Shown here: positions 43,534 to 52,784 of the stretch, one piece after another
Position numbering within the stretch: position 1 is the first letter of the stretch
Layout of the letters: each line of letters opens with the position of its first letter
Assembly (NCBI RefSeq): GCF_002967765.1
Contig: NZ_PUHY01000012.1
Coordinates: forward strand, 806,001-870,000
DNA length: 64,000 nt
Direction of reading: 5' to 3'
Source: Blastopirellula marina
GTDB taxonomy: Bacteria > Planctomycetota > Planctomycetia > Pirellulales > Pirellulaceae
Program-made: the position numbers and the translations under genes
Notes under the pieces: generated by a model
The model's database searches: none
The model's input: only the letters and a program-made list of their open reading frames with translations
Told to the model about the DNA's origin: nothing

Positions 43534-45795
43534 TTATTGTTTGCCGCTCGATTCAAGTCGAATCGGAATCAAGTTACTGGTGACATCTTTCCCATTACGC
43601 TGCGCGGTCGCCACCAACTTGATCGTGGTCAGTTCCTCTAGCTTGACGTTGGCCGGAAGGGTGATCTCGAGAGTGAATTCTGACTTGTCCGCTGGCACTT
43701 CGACTGCGGCCGATTTGGCATCTTTCGGAAGACCGTTCGCCGCCACGATCACCGGGTGATTGAAGCCACCAGCTCGCGAAATGGTGCCTTTCAGGCGGAC
43801 GACTGTTTCGCCATTCAGGGCGAGGAATAGCGGCGAACCGAGCGAGAATCGTTTGGCAGGACTTACCGCCGTTGCCAGGACTTTCTTTTTATCGTCGGCA
43901 AGCAGTTCGGCTTTGACAGCGATGTCCCAGGCGATGTCGTTGAGTTCCTGCGGGGCCGACAGGTTTACCGTGGCATCTGACTGATCGGCTTCGAGCATGA
44001 TTTCCTTGGCCAGTTTAATCGCCTTGCTCAGATCAGGTTTGCCTTTGTCTTCGGGAATGACTTGCGAAGTAACCAACGAAAATCGAACAGGCCCTGATTG
44101 GCCTTCGGCTCGCTTCACAGTGATTGGCAGGGCCGTCACTTGCCCGAGGTTCAAGGCGTTCTCCGGCAACTCGCCGTTCCAGGCGACAAGTAGCTTGGGT
44201 TTTTGCACGACACCGAAGCCAAGCTGCGAGGTTTCCGGCGCAAGTCCGAAAGTTCCTTTTGCCGATCCAATCGCCGCCTCGCGAACCATTCGTTGTCCGT
44301 TGATTTCGGATTCGCCAACGATCGGGCCAACACTCGCGCCCTTTGCATCGCTCGTTGCGGTTAACGTGACCAAGGCTCGATCAGTCCGCGCAGGGATCTC
44401 ATGGAGCGACGTCGTCACCCCCTCGGGTAGTTGCGGGAAGCTCAATACGATCGCTTCGTCGAAACCACGACGCTCGGCCACGACTTCGAGAATGGCACTT
44501 CCACCTGCCGGAATATTGATGCTGGACGGCTGAACATGAAGATAGAAATCGGGACGATTCGCAGATGCGATTACCACGCGATAAGCGTGATTGGGACCGG
44601 CCGCCTGGCTGAGGTCACGAACGACAAGTTTTAACTGGGAGAGCTCTTGTGGCACATCGAAAATGGCCGCCGGATCAGGGGTATCGTTTTGGTCGTCTGA
44701 GGAAGCCAACATCGCACCGTCTGGTTTCCGGATTTCTAAAACAGCATCCACTGGAGAGTCGATTCGCTGGGCGAAAACTTCGGCTCGATACTTTGTGCCA
44801 GGGGTTACGTCGATCAAATATTCATCACGTTCCTTCGGTTCTCGCAAAATGCCACTAATACCGATCGGAGCAGTCCCCATGGAAGTTGAGACATCTTTAG
44901 TGTCCGACTCGCTTACTTCAGGCAAGTCACTTCGTAGCACGGTTGGCTGTGGACCTGAGATTGATCCGACGATTTCCACGGCCAGGTTAGTCAGTCGTGG
45001 ATTATTGGCGTCCCAGCCAGGCAGACTTGGTTCGAGCGAAGTGTCCGTACTGAGAAGCTTAAGATTGGTAACGTCATCGGTCGTATTTACGGCCAGCGGA
45101 AATGCCATGTCTGCGAATGCGAAGTCGCCGATTTTGACGCGAAAGTGTCCGGGGGTTCCGCCTCGAAAAAGGACGTCTTGAAGCTTGATCGTGTAGAGTC
45201 CGTCGCCAGGTAATTTCACTATCAAGCGTGCATCACCACGGGTGGTGACATCTCGTGACGAGTAAGCGAGCTGGGTGCCACGCTCATCTTCGATACTCAC
45301 CAGCGGTTGCAGTTTACTGCCAATTCGTTGGGCCTCGACATCGATCACAAGTCGTTGTCCAGACTTACCTGTGAAGCTCGTCGAGAGAAGTTGAGGGCCG
45401 GTGAGCGTACCAGAAAACGCGATCGGCAAGGAATCAATCGTAGCGGAGAAAGGTGCCTCGGGAAGCGAGTCTATTCCGAGCGTGATCGGATTAGAGATTC
45501 CTGTCGCTGTGGCAACGCGAAGGTGCCCATGTTGGGGCTTGGCATCCGTGGGAAGATCGATTTCCAACTCAAGGCGTTGCCCATTGGATTGGGGAAGGAC
45601 GCGCATCGAGCTGACGGGGAAGTCGAGCTTAACGTCTGGATTCGGACCTAACTGCTTGCCACTGAGTGTCAGTCGCGTCGTTTTGCCGATCGTCAGACCG
45701 CGCAGTGAGGCGTCTTGTATTTGGGGAGCAGCCAGAACCGATGATGTCCAGCTGACCAGAAGCGCGAGACCAAACAGCATGGCGGAACGCAACAT
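43534..45795 (-). CDS. Large exported TIG/PPC-like protein
   Basis: The 753-residue product has a signal peptide (1-22). The first part has an IPT/TIG-like start (SLRGLTIGKTTRLTLSGKQLG). Two pre-peptidase-C-like beta-sandwiches follow (GQRLVIDVEAQRIGSKLQPLV near 150 and the KYRAEVFAQRIDSPVDAVLEI region near 340), then more beta-rich repeats to the end. In planctomycetes such proteins often pair with DUF1549/DUF1553 cytochrome genes; none is seen here. There is no catalytic motif, so it is best read as a surface or periplasmic binding or structural protein. Confidence 0.8.
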   Translation of the reverse strand: MLRSAMLFGLALLVSWTSSVLAAPQIQDASLRGLTIGKTTRLTLSGKQLGPNPDVKLDFPVSSMRVLPQSNGQRLELEIDLPTDAKPQHGHLRVATATGISNPITLGIDSLPEAPFSATIDSLPIAFSGTLTGPQLLSTSFTGKSGQRLVIDVEAQRIGSKLQPLVSIEDERGTQLAYSSRDVTTRGDARLIVKLPGDGLYTIKLQDVLFRGGTPGHFRVKIGDFAFADMAFPLAVNTTDDVTNLKLLSTDTSLEPSLPGWDANNPRLTNLAVEIVGSISGPQPTVLRSDLPEVSESDTKDVSTSMGTAPIGISGILREPKERDEYLIDVTPGTKYRAEVFAQRIDSPVDAVLEIRKPDGAMLASSDDQNDTPDPAAIFDVPQELSQLKLVVRDLSQAAGPNHAYRVVIASANRPDFYLHVQPSSINIPAGGSAILEVVAERRGFDEAIVLSFPQLPEGVTTSLHEIPARTDRALVTLTATSDAKGASVGPIVGESEINGQRMVREAAIGSAKGTFGLAPETSQLGFGVVQKPKLLVAWNGELPENALNLGQVTALPITVKRAEGQSGPVRFSLVTSQVIPEDKGKPDLSKAIKLAKEIMLEADQSDATVNLSAPQELNDIAWDIAVKAELLADDKKKVLATAVSPAKRFSLGSPLFLALNGETVVRLKGTISRAGGFNHPVIVAANGLPKDAKSAAVEVPADKSEFTLEITLPANVKLEELTTIKLVATAQRNGKDVTSNLIPIRLESSGKQ

Positions 45796-45949
45796 GAGAA
45801 GCTTTCCTCGATGGAGGGAAGACCGCAGGGTGCGGTGAGGGGGCGGGGTGTTTCGGACTTATTGTCCGAGACGGAACAACGGCGCGTCAAGGAAAACGCG
45901 GCCGAGGTTCCGTTTTGTGCAAGATCTCGGATTCGATCAACCGTTAAGG

Positions 45950-47512
45950 CTAGTTATCGCCAAACGGATCGTTTTCAGGAAGCGGCATGACTGGCTCTTC
46001 TTCCGAAGAAGCTGGTGCAGCTCCAAACGGGTCATTGGCCGGAGCTTCGCCCATCGGAGTGAGCGGCATCACCGGCTCGTCCTCGGACGAGCTCGGAGCG
46101 GCGCCAAATGGATCGTTTGAAGGTGTTTCACCCATCGGTTGCAACGGCATGACAGGTTCGTCTTCGGTTGAAGCTGGTGGAGCTCCGAAAGGATCGTCAG
46201 AAGGAGGTGCTGAACCGCCGAATGGATCACCACCCGCCGGCTTCGGAACGGGCTTTTCTTCACCAAATGGGTCATTGCCCGGAGCACTCGCAGGAGGAGC
46301 GGATGCACCAAACGGGTCGCCCATTGGTTGTGGCATCGGTCCGCCAAATGGATCATTGCTCGGTGCGGGCGTGTTGCCGGAAGGAGGTGCCGATCCACCA
46401 AATGGGTCGCTCATTGGCATTTCGCCAGCTGGAGGAAACCCGTCACTCGCAGGCATCGCTGGGCCACCGGCAGGACCGGTAACACCCGGTACCGAAGGCA
46501 CTTTGACGCTCGGAATCAACGCACCACCAATGGCCGAAATTGCTTCGGTGACCGGATTCGGACTTCCACCACCCATCGCTTCGGCCGCGTCGGGAGGAAG
46601 AACAGCATCTTGTTCGGCTGGCGTAGCTCCCCCGGGAGGTGCACCGAATGGATCATTCGCTGGAGCAGCTGGGATAGTCGTCGGAGCTGGTGGATTTACT
46701 GGAGCCGCGCCAAATGGATCGCCCGCTCCTGGCGTAGTCGGCGAACCACCGAAGGGATCTTCACTCGGGTTGGTCACGCCTGGCATCGGACTACCGCCGA
46801 ACGGATCTTCCGACGTTGACGGAGCACCACCGAATGGATCTCCAGCTGGGGTTTCGGTCACTTCCGGCATTGGAGACCCGAATGGATTAGCACCAGAAGC
46901 GGCAGGTGCGGTTTCCGTTTCCGTCGCTTCAACCGGAGCAGGCATCTCTGGCAACGCTGCGGCACCTGGCGAACCAAATGGGTCTGTTTCATCCGAGGAA
47001 GGAACATCAACATTCACGCCTGCCGAGGCTCGTTTAGCACGGCTACGAAGAACATCTTCCTCCGCCATCTTACGAGCTTCGAAGAGGGCTTTTTCTTCTT
47101 TCTTTTTCTGCAAATAAACGGCCGTACGAACCTTTTCGCGGTACTCTTCCAGCAGCAAACGCTCGGAACCCTGAACGCGTTCCAATGCTTTGCTGACCGG
47201 GTAAACCTGCGATTGATCGAGTTCCAGTTCGGCACCCTTGGTGAAGTTGGCCTTGGCCTTATCTTCTTCGCCCATCTGGTGATCGGCCAAACCAAGGAAG
47301 TAGTAGACGCGCGGATCGGACGTGCCTTGGTCGACCACAGTGTCCAGAAGTTTCTGAGCTTCTGGGAAATCGCCGCGGAAGTAGGCATGTACGCCGCGAC
47401 CGTACAGTTCCGTCAAAACGGTGTCTTGCGCTGCAGCCTCTTGTGTTACCACGGTGGTTAGCAGCAGACTTAGGCAGGACAATAGCCCGCAGGCGATAAC
47501 GTTCCTCGTCAT
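45950..47512 (-). CDS. Exported TPR protein with DPFG-repeat tail
   Basis: The product has 520 residues from ATG 47512. A signal peptide is followed by TPR-like helices (about 35-125: RGVHAYFRGDFPEAQKLLD, YYFLGLADHQMGEEDKAKANF), then a charged helix. From about residue 175 to the end the protein is Pro/Gly/Ser/Ala-rich and has 15 copies of D-P-F-G plus one N-P-F-G. The last part has a longer repeat with EDEPVMPL. The tail is likely disordered and may serve as a multivalent binding array. No function is known. Confidence 0.8.
   Translation of the reverse strand: MTRNVIACGLLSCLSLLLTTVVTQEAAAQDTVLTELYGRGVHAYFRGDFPEAQKLLDTVVDQGTSDPRVYYFLGLADHQMGEEDKAKANFTKGAELELDQSQVYPVSKALERVQGSERLLLEEYREKVRTAVYLQKKKEEKALFEARKMAEEDVLRSRAKRASAGVNVDVPSSDETDPFGSPGAAALPEMPAPVEATETETAPAASGANPFGSPMPEVTETPAGDPFGGAPSTSEDPFGGSPMPGVTNPSEDPFGGSPTTPGAGDPFGAAPVNPPAPTTIPAAPANDPFGAPPGGATPAEQDAVLPPDAAEAMGGGSPNPVTEAISAIGGALIPSVKVPSVPGVTGPAGGPAMPASDGFPPAGEMPMSDPFGGSAPPSGNTPAPSNDPFGGPMPQPMGDPFGASAPPASAPGNDPFGEEKPVPKPAGGDPFGGSAPPSDDPFGAPPASTEDEPVMPLQPMGETPSNDPFGAAPSSSEDEPVMPLTPMGEAPANDPFGAAPASSEEEPVMPLPENDPFGDN
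45953..46990. repeat. DPFG-coding repeat array
   Basis: Codons for D-P-F-G (variants of GA[C/T]CC[A/G/T]TTTGG on the minus strand) recur 15 times with spacers of uneven length. DNA identity is limited to short segments, so this is mainly a protein-level repeat. Confidence 0.75.
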
Positions 47513-47918
47513 CAAATAAACTCCCCAGGAACCGATCGGTTGGCCGCGCTCGAATGGCGCTATGGCGTGAAGACTTGATTTTTCGGACTAGCTAGTGACG
47601 ATTCCGCAGTAAAGCGGACGGCGAGATCCCTCACAAGACACGGTAAATCATACCGCTGTCCTTCGTCCATGAAGAGCACCACTCGTTCCACGTCTGAGAA
47701 CGAATCGCGTCGATTTCGGTACACTGAATCGGCACCGAGATACTCCGGTATCGTAGTTGGCCCTTGGCGGAATTGCAAGTTTTCCCTTCTCGACCCACCC
47801 TTTGGGGTAAGTTCTCGGGCAATGGGGACTTGCGACCTGCGATCTCCGGCTAAGATGACTCTACTATGACAGCGCAAGTCCTTCCCAATTTTCCGTTTCT
47901 CGAAAGCAGTTAAACACC
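47513..47918. other. Divergent intergenic region
   Basis: No supported gene. It carries the leaders of the leftward DPFG-repeat gene and the rightward DUF2237 gene. I saw no clear promoter or hairpin. Confidence 0.35.
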
Positions 47919-48281
47919 ATGGCCAAAAACGTGCTCGGAACCGATCTGCAAGACTGCAGCCACGAACCGCTGACTGGCTTCTTTCGCGATGGATGCTGTA
48001 ATACGGGGGCAGACGATGCAGGACTACACTTGGTTTGCGCCGAGATGACCGACCAGTTCCTGGCCTTTTCCAAGCATGTTGGGAATGATCTTTCGACTCC
48101 TCATCCAGAATGGGGCTTTCCTGGCCTTAAACCGGGTAATCGCTGGTGTTTATGTGCTCTTCGCTGGAAGGAAGCGTTCGAAGCAGGTGTCGCACCCGCA
48201 GTTGTGTTGGAATCGACCCACATCTCTACGCTCGAATTCATTGATTTGGAAGACCTTCAAGCCAACTCGGTCGATGTCTAG
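47919..48281 (+). CDS. DUF2237 family protein
   Basis: The 120-residue protein matches the DUF2237 family nearly end to end: NVLGTDLQDCS, PLTGFFRDGCCNTG, SKHVGNDLSTPHPEWGFPGLKPG, RWCLCALRWKEAFEAGVAP. Conserved Cys residues suggest metal or cofactor binding, but the function is unknown. It ends 18 bases before a convergent HEAT-like gene. Confidence 0.9.
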   Translation: MAKNVLGTDLQDCSHEPLTGFFRDGCCNTGADDAGLHLVCAEMTDQFLAFSKHVGNDLSTPHPEWGFPGLKPGNRWCLCALRWKEAFEAGVAPAVVLESTHISTLEFIDLEDLQANSVDV

Positions 48282-48299
48282 TCGTCATCCTGGCGGCGA

Positions 48300-49547
48300 T
48301 TATTGATCACGCGAAAGACGAATTGTCGGCGAATGAGGGGCATATGCCTTCTTGTACCAAGCCTTCCAGGGGGCAGGGTCGTAGCCGAAGTCTTCTCCGT
48401 CGCAGATTTCTTTTAACGCTTGGTGCACGCTGAAGTTTTGCACCCAGACAGTGTCGTAGGCATTGTTACTTCGGCCAAGAAATTGCTCGAGCGTTAGCGA
48501 GCGATACGAAGCTCGTGGCCCCGTGATATCGAAGTAACGATCTGGCTGTGCCGACGTATAAAAGTACGTGTATCGTGACGAATGCTGAGCAATGTGTCTG
48601 GTCTGCAGGGCGCTGGCAAGTGGTCCGATGGCGGTGGGGAAATCTAACATCGCGAGAATCTCGGCGGTACGATTCACGATCCGATTGTCGTAGCTTTTCA
48701 ACATGTTGGCATAGAACTCAACCATCCGTGGATCTTTGTACCGTAGGACCTCTCGTTGGCAGAGCAGGCGATGATTTGGGTTGTTCTGAAAGACGGCGTT
48801 CTCCATGAGGAAGGTCCGAGCACGAGAACTATCGATTCGACCAAGAACGCGGATATAGAGCTCGATCAAGCTCGAATTGGTTTCATCGCCCAGCAAACTG
48901 ATCAGGCCCGGTACCATGTCGGGATCGGTTTCCTGCTCAAAATCAATTTGCACTTCTGGGGCGTTACTTTTCCCTAACTGCTGCCGCCACCGCCGTAGGC
49001 GTAATGCCCAGTCGATCAAGTCTTGCTGGTGTTTTTCGCGTGCAGCGACCAGCGCTGCCTCCTGAACTGTCATCCACCGACCGTCATAGCGGATATAGCC
49101 CCGTTCACGCTGGATCTCTTCCTGGCTTACCCATTTTCCGCCTCGCTGCTGATATCCCAGGGCATGTCTTGCCGGTGCGAAGTTGGGATCGAGATGCAGA
49201 ACCCGATTCGCGTGCCGTTGAAAACAGCGATCTAAGCCGTTTTGACTGCACCACTGAGCGAGTTTCCATTGATCACCCGTGGTGTCGGCGAACTTGCTGG
49301 CCTGCTCGAAGTAGTCGTCTTCCGAGACTTGCGGTGATTCAACGCGGCGGATCTGGTCCTTGTTGACGATCACCGTGCCAAATTGCCCAACTTCCAGTTC
49401 TACCTGATTCACTTTCGCCCGCTCGGAATCGTGCACCGGCGTGGCATTCAGCTGTCCGCCGTTGGCTAGTTCGATGACTTCACACGACGCGCTAGCGGGC
49501 CAACCGGCAAGGCCGAGCAAGATCGTAATGATAGCAGTCCGGTGCAA
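48300..49547 (-). CDS. Exported HEAT-like protein, uncharacterised
   Basis: The ~415-residue product appears to start at a TTG, immediately followed by a signal peptide (TAIITILLGLAGWPASA). The mature N-terminus is beta-rich (VELEVGQFGTVIVNKDQI). A helical part follows with a planctomycete-type stretch ALGYQQRGGKWVSQEE, then HEAT-like helices (DPDMVPGLISLLGDE, RMVEFYANMLKSYDN, AEILAMLDFPTAIGPLAS). The C-terminal part is aromatic-rich. I recognise no enzyme motif. It is a single gene converging on DUF2237. Confidence 0.68.
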   Translation of the reverse strand: MHRTAIITILLGLAGWPASASCEVIELANGGQLNATPVHDSERAKVNQVELEVGQFGTVIVNKDQIRRVESPQVSEDDYFEQASKFADTTGDQWKLAQWCSQNGLDRCFQRHANRVLHLDPNFAPARHALGYQQRGGKWVSQEEIQRERGYIRYDGRWMTVQEAALVAAREKHQQDLIDWALRLRRWRQQLGKSNAPEVQIDFEQETDPDMVPGLISLLGDETNSSLIELYIRVLGRIDSSRARTFLMENAVFQNNPNHRLLCQREVLRYKDPRMVEFYANMLKSYDNRIVNRTAEILAMLDFPTAIGPLASALQTRHIAQHSSRYTYFYTSAQPDRYFDITGPRASYRSLTLEQFLGRSNNAYDTVWVQNFSVHQALKEICDGEDFGYDPAPWKAWYKKAYAPHSPTIRLSRDQ

Positions 49548-49834
49548 TCGAAAAGTTCTCCGAATCAGGAAAAGAAATCTCCCTTCAAGATAGGCAGCGA
49601 TAGCACGCAGGACAACGTTTTAGCGGGGAAATGATCTGGAATTGCCTGACCACTTTTGGTTAAGGTTTGCCGCCCCACTGTGCGCGTGGGGCATGACAAC
49701 CCGACGAGTAGCTTTCTCAGGTTGCCAATTGCCTGGCCAAGTCCCAAGGACCAGCGATAACGGCAACCGTGTAGTTCGGACAATACTTCAGGGACAAAAT
49801 ACTCGACCTTTTGTGGGTCGCAGGAGAAATCGCG

Positions 49835-50827
49835 GTGAAACGAGTTAGTGCCTTGCTGTTGGCCATCCTTGCTGGTGGTGGCGCTTGGTTCTTCTTTCAG
49901 AACTATCAGATCGTCGGGCTTGAAAACCTGGTGGTGGTGCCGCGCAATGCAGCAGCCGCGCCGGAGGGGCCCGGCGATGCCGTGCCGGGAACAGTTCCCA
50001 CGATGGCACGCAAGCAAGACTCGATTCGCGTCGCATCGTTCAATATTCAAGTCTTCGGAGAAACCAAGTCTGGAAAGCCAGAGGTGATGGCTCGTCTCGC
50101 GGAGATCATTCGCCAATTCGATGTTGTCGCGATCCAAGAGATCCGTTGTAAAGATGACGGCTTGATTCCTCGATTCGTCGAGCTCATTAACTCGACCGGC
50201 AGGCACTACGATTTTGTCATCGGGCCTCGTCTTGGTCGTACGCAAAGTAAAGAACAATTCGCCTACATCTTCGATACTGCGAGTCTCCAAGTCGATCGTT
50301 CTCAGGTTTACACCGTGCAAGATCCGCTGGATGTACTGCATCGCGAACCTCTCGTTGCGTGGTTCCGTGTGCGTGGGCCAGACCCGAGTCAGGCGTTCAC
50401 CTTCACGCTGGTCAACGTTCATGTTGATCCCGACGAGGTCGACCAGGAAATGAACGTGATGGACGATGTTTTCCGCGCCGTTCGGGATGATCCTCGCCGA
50501 GAAGACGACGTGATATTGCTGGGGGATTTCAATGCTAACGAATCGAAGATGGGCCAGCTCGCAACCATCCCAGGCATCAATTGGGCAATCAGCGGCTTAA
50601 CCACAAATACCCGCGGTACCGAGCTGTACGACAACATCTTTATGCAGCGAACCGCGACCAGCGAGTACACCGGCCGCAGTGGCGTGTTCGACTTCCTACG
50701 CCAATACAATCTCACGTTAGCTGAAGGTCTGGAGATTTCGGACCATCTGCCAGTCTGGGCTGAGTTCAGCATTTATGAAGGCGGTGCCGCCCAGCCGGTG
50801 GCAACCTTACCTCAAGAAAAACGTTAG
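49835..50827 (+). CDS. Exported endonuclease/exonuclease/phosphatase-family protein
   Basis: The product has 330 residues from a GTG at 49835 with GGAG 8 bases upstream. An N-terminal membrane or signal segment (SALLLAILAGGGAWFFF) is followed by a short linker and a DNase I-like EEP domain. Catalytic blocks are VASFNIQVFG, VVAIQEIRC, VNVHVDPDEV, ILLGDFNAN and ISDHLPVWAEF. It could be a secreted nuclease or phosphodiesterase. Similar planctomycete proteins are common; substrate is unknown. Confidence 0.85.
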   Translation: MKRVSALLLAILAGGGAWFFFQNYQIVGLENLVVVPRNAAAAPEGPGDAVPGTVPTMARKQDSIRVASFNIQVFGETKSGKPEVMARLAEIIRQFDVVAIQEIRCKDDGLIPRFVELINSTGRHYDFVIGPRLGRTQSKEQFAYIFDTASLQVDRSQVYTVQDPLDVLHREPLVAWFRVRGPDPSQAFTFTLVNVHVDPDEVDQEMNVMDDVFRAVRDDPRREDDVILLGDFNANESKMGQLATIPGINWAISGLTTNTRGTELYDNIFMQRTATSEYTGRSGVFDFLRQYNLTLAEGLEISDHLPVWAEFSIYEGGAAQPVATLPQEKR

Positions 50828-51046
50828 AGATCGTTCGTGAACGCCCGATGGTGTTACGCCCCACTTCCGACTGTGCTGTCTCTTCCAACGCTCCCATGTC
50901 TATGTCTCGAAGGTAGAGACCTTTGGTGTCTTACGCCGCTTCGTAGTCACGCTGACGGACTTTTCTCTGGCAGTTGCCATCGTTCGTTGCTAGGTTGGAA
51001 AAAGCTCTGGCTGAACTCGACTGCCATTTTGCGAGATAAGCATCGA

Positions 51047-51574
51047 ATGAAGTTCCGCGTTGGCCTTCGCACGATCCTGTTCGCTATCGCACTCATCGCG
51101 TTGGGATGTGGGTGGTATTCCTCGCATGCGATTACCAGGCAAAAAGAGATCAACGCAATTCGTCAAATTGAAGCCTCTGGGTATACATTGGCGAGCCGGT
51201 TTCTTTACGGCAGCATCGCTCCAATGGATCTCTTGGAAGCGAACATCAACATCATCTACGCCGACAACACTCCTTCCCTTATGCTGCCCGTCGCTAATCT
51301 CCTCGGGATAGAGGCATTCCACTCCGTCGATACGGTCGTCATCAAGACTCAAATCGATCAAGATGTGGTTTCACAACTAGGCGAATTTGATTCGCTTACC
51401 TATGTCATTTATCGCCCAGGGCCTTGGGACGGACAATCAAATACGGACCGCGAAAGTGCCAAACTGTTAGCGGAATATGCCGTCCGTCATCGAAGTGTCC
51501 GGGTCTATGTTTCTGAGAAGTTATATCGTTACCTGCCAACAAAAACGCGTGGATGTCTTCATTTGATCGAGTAA
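51047..51574 (+). CDS. Small membrane-anchored protein, uncharacterised
   Basis: The 175-residue product starts at the ATG at 51047; the frame upstream looks non-coding. It begins with a basic MKFRVGLRT and a single membrane helix (ILFAIALIALGCGW), a pattern seen in many short planctomycete proteins. The rest is soluble with no known motif. The gene follows the EEP gene on the same strand after 219 bases. Confidence 0.55.
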   Translation: MKFRVGLRTILFAIALIALGCGWYSSHAITRQKEINAIRQIEASGYTLASRFLYGSIAPMDLLEANINIIYADNTPSLMLPVANLLGIEAFHSVDTVVIKTQIDQDVVSQLGEFDSLTYVIYRPGPWDGQSNTDRESAKLLAEYAVRHRSVRVYVSEKLYRYLPTKTRGCLHLIE

Positions 51575-51635
51575 TCACAATGGCTTAGAAGCTCACTTGC
51601 TATGTTCGTTTTCGATATACACCTAGCTAGAGGCA

Positions 51636-52610
51636 TTATCTCCACTCCGTTTGAAACAGGCGTTGAAGTTCGTTGCTGCCGGTTGCCTCGACGGCCGCTT
51701 CTGTCCGCTGACGAATCCCTTCCACTTCGCCGTTCAGCCGCAGTGCCTTCACCGCATCAGCCGCCGTTCGCAGATCGCGGGCATGGATCAGCGAAAGTAA
51801 AAAGTCTTGCGAGTCGCTCGAACGCAACAGGCCGATGCAAAGCAATAGGCTCTCGCGAACACCCAGTTCGACTCGGTGCCCCCAGGTATCACGTAGCAGA
51901 TCGAACGTTCCAGGTAGATTCGCCTCTCCCAGAGCGAGCGCGGTTTGCACGCACACGTCGGCATCGTCTGAACTCAGAAACTGCTTCAGGAAATCAAGTC
52001 CTGTCGCCTGCTCAATTTTCAGAAAGGCGGAACAGCATTCGCCATGCACTTCGGCTTGGGCATCCGCGAGTTTCAACTTCATGCGTAGCAGCGGTCCCGC
52101 CTCAGGCTGTCGTAATGCACCTAACGCTTGGGCAGCACCTAAGCGAGCTTCCGGCCATGGATCAACCAGCAACATCGCACAGTGATTCAAGACTTCTAGC
52201 GTCGGTACAAAATGGATCATTCCGATTGCGCTGATCCCCCGCAACTCGGCGGCTGAATCGCGTTCCCCTTGCCAATGTGGTTCGAGCTGTTGCGTTGCAA
52301 TACCGTCACGAAAGAGGTCGGGATCGGAATACTCGATCTGAACCAACGCTTTCATGATGGCGGTCTTGGCGAGGCAACCAGGATCTTTTTTCAAAGGATT
52401 GCGTTTGAGTCGCCGATACGCCTTGATCAAATCCGGAGCGAAGGAGCCGTCTTCGGTTTCAGCAATCAATTCGCCGGCACGCTCGATGATTCGATTCGAG
52501 GAATCTTGCAGAGCCTTAATCAACTGAGAGCGTGTTTCCGGCGCGGCCATATTCGACCGCAGTTGATTCAAAGCTTGCAATTGCTGACCAAGGATGTCGG
52601 GTTTGTTCAT
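51636..52610 (-). CDS. HEAT-repeat protein
   Basis: The product has 324 residues from ATG 52610 (an in-frame GTG at 52643 is less likely). It is soluble and consists of helical repeats: RGISAIGMIHFVPTLEVL, WPEARLGAAQALGALRQPEAG, DADVCVQTALALGEANLPG, AADAVKALRLNGEVEG. HEAT proteins are protein-binding scaffolds. It lies opposite the promoter region of the second SUMF1-like gene. Confidence 0.75.
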   Translation of the reverse strand: MNKPDILGQQLQALNQLRSNMAAPETRSQLIKALQDSSNRIIERAGELIAETEDGSFAPDLIKAYRRLKRNPLKKDPGCLAKTAIMKALVQIEYSDPDLFRDGIATQQLEPHWQGERDSAAELRGISAIGMIHFVPTLEVLNHCAMLLVDPWPEARLGAAQALGALRQPEAGPLLRMKLKLADAQAEVHGECCSAFLKIEQATGLDFLKQFLSSDDADVCVQTALALGEANLPGTFDLLRDTWGHRVELGVRESLLLCIGLLRSSDSQDFLLSLIHARDLRTAADAVKALRLNGEVEGIRQRTEAAVEATGSNELQRLFQTEWR

Positions 52611-52717
52611 CTTTTCACCGAGGGGCGATTCGAAGTATGCCACTAGCTTAACCGACCGCCGAATAGACCCAACCGCCGCCGCCGATCAGCCTGCGAAAAC
52701 TACATCACGAATTCTTG

Positions 52718-52747
52718 TTGACAAAAGTGATTTACGCGGGATATCAT
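52718..52747 (+). promoter_or_regulatory. Sigma-70-type promoter of SUMF1-like copy B
   Basis: TTGACA at 52718-52723 and TATCAT at 52742-52747 are separated by 18 bases. This is the best-looking promoter in the window. The start codon is about 38 bases downstream of the -10 box. Confidence 0.6.
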
Positions 52748-52749
52748 CG
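52738..52749 (+). promoter_or_regulatory. 12-base element shared with SUMF1-like copy A
   Basis: GGGATATCATCG overlaps the -10 box and is identical to the element upstream of the paralogue at 43331. Confidence 0.4.
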
Positions 52750-52784
52750 TGACAAAGTTCCTTCTAAGCTTTTCGGAGTCCACT

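Noticed and set aside
45987-47117. 376-codon Gly/Pro/Ser-rich frame antisense to the DPFG-repeat gene
   Set aside because: It mirrors the repeat codons and has no start site or signal peptide of its own.
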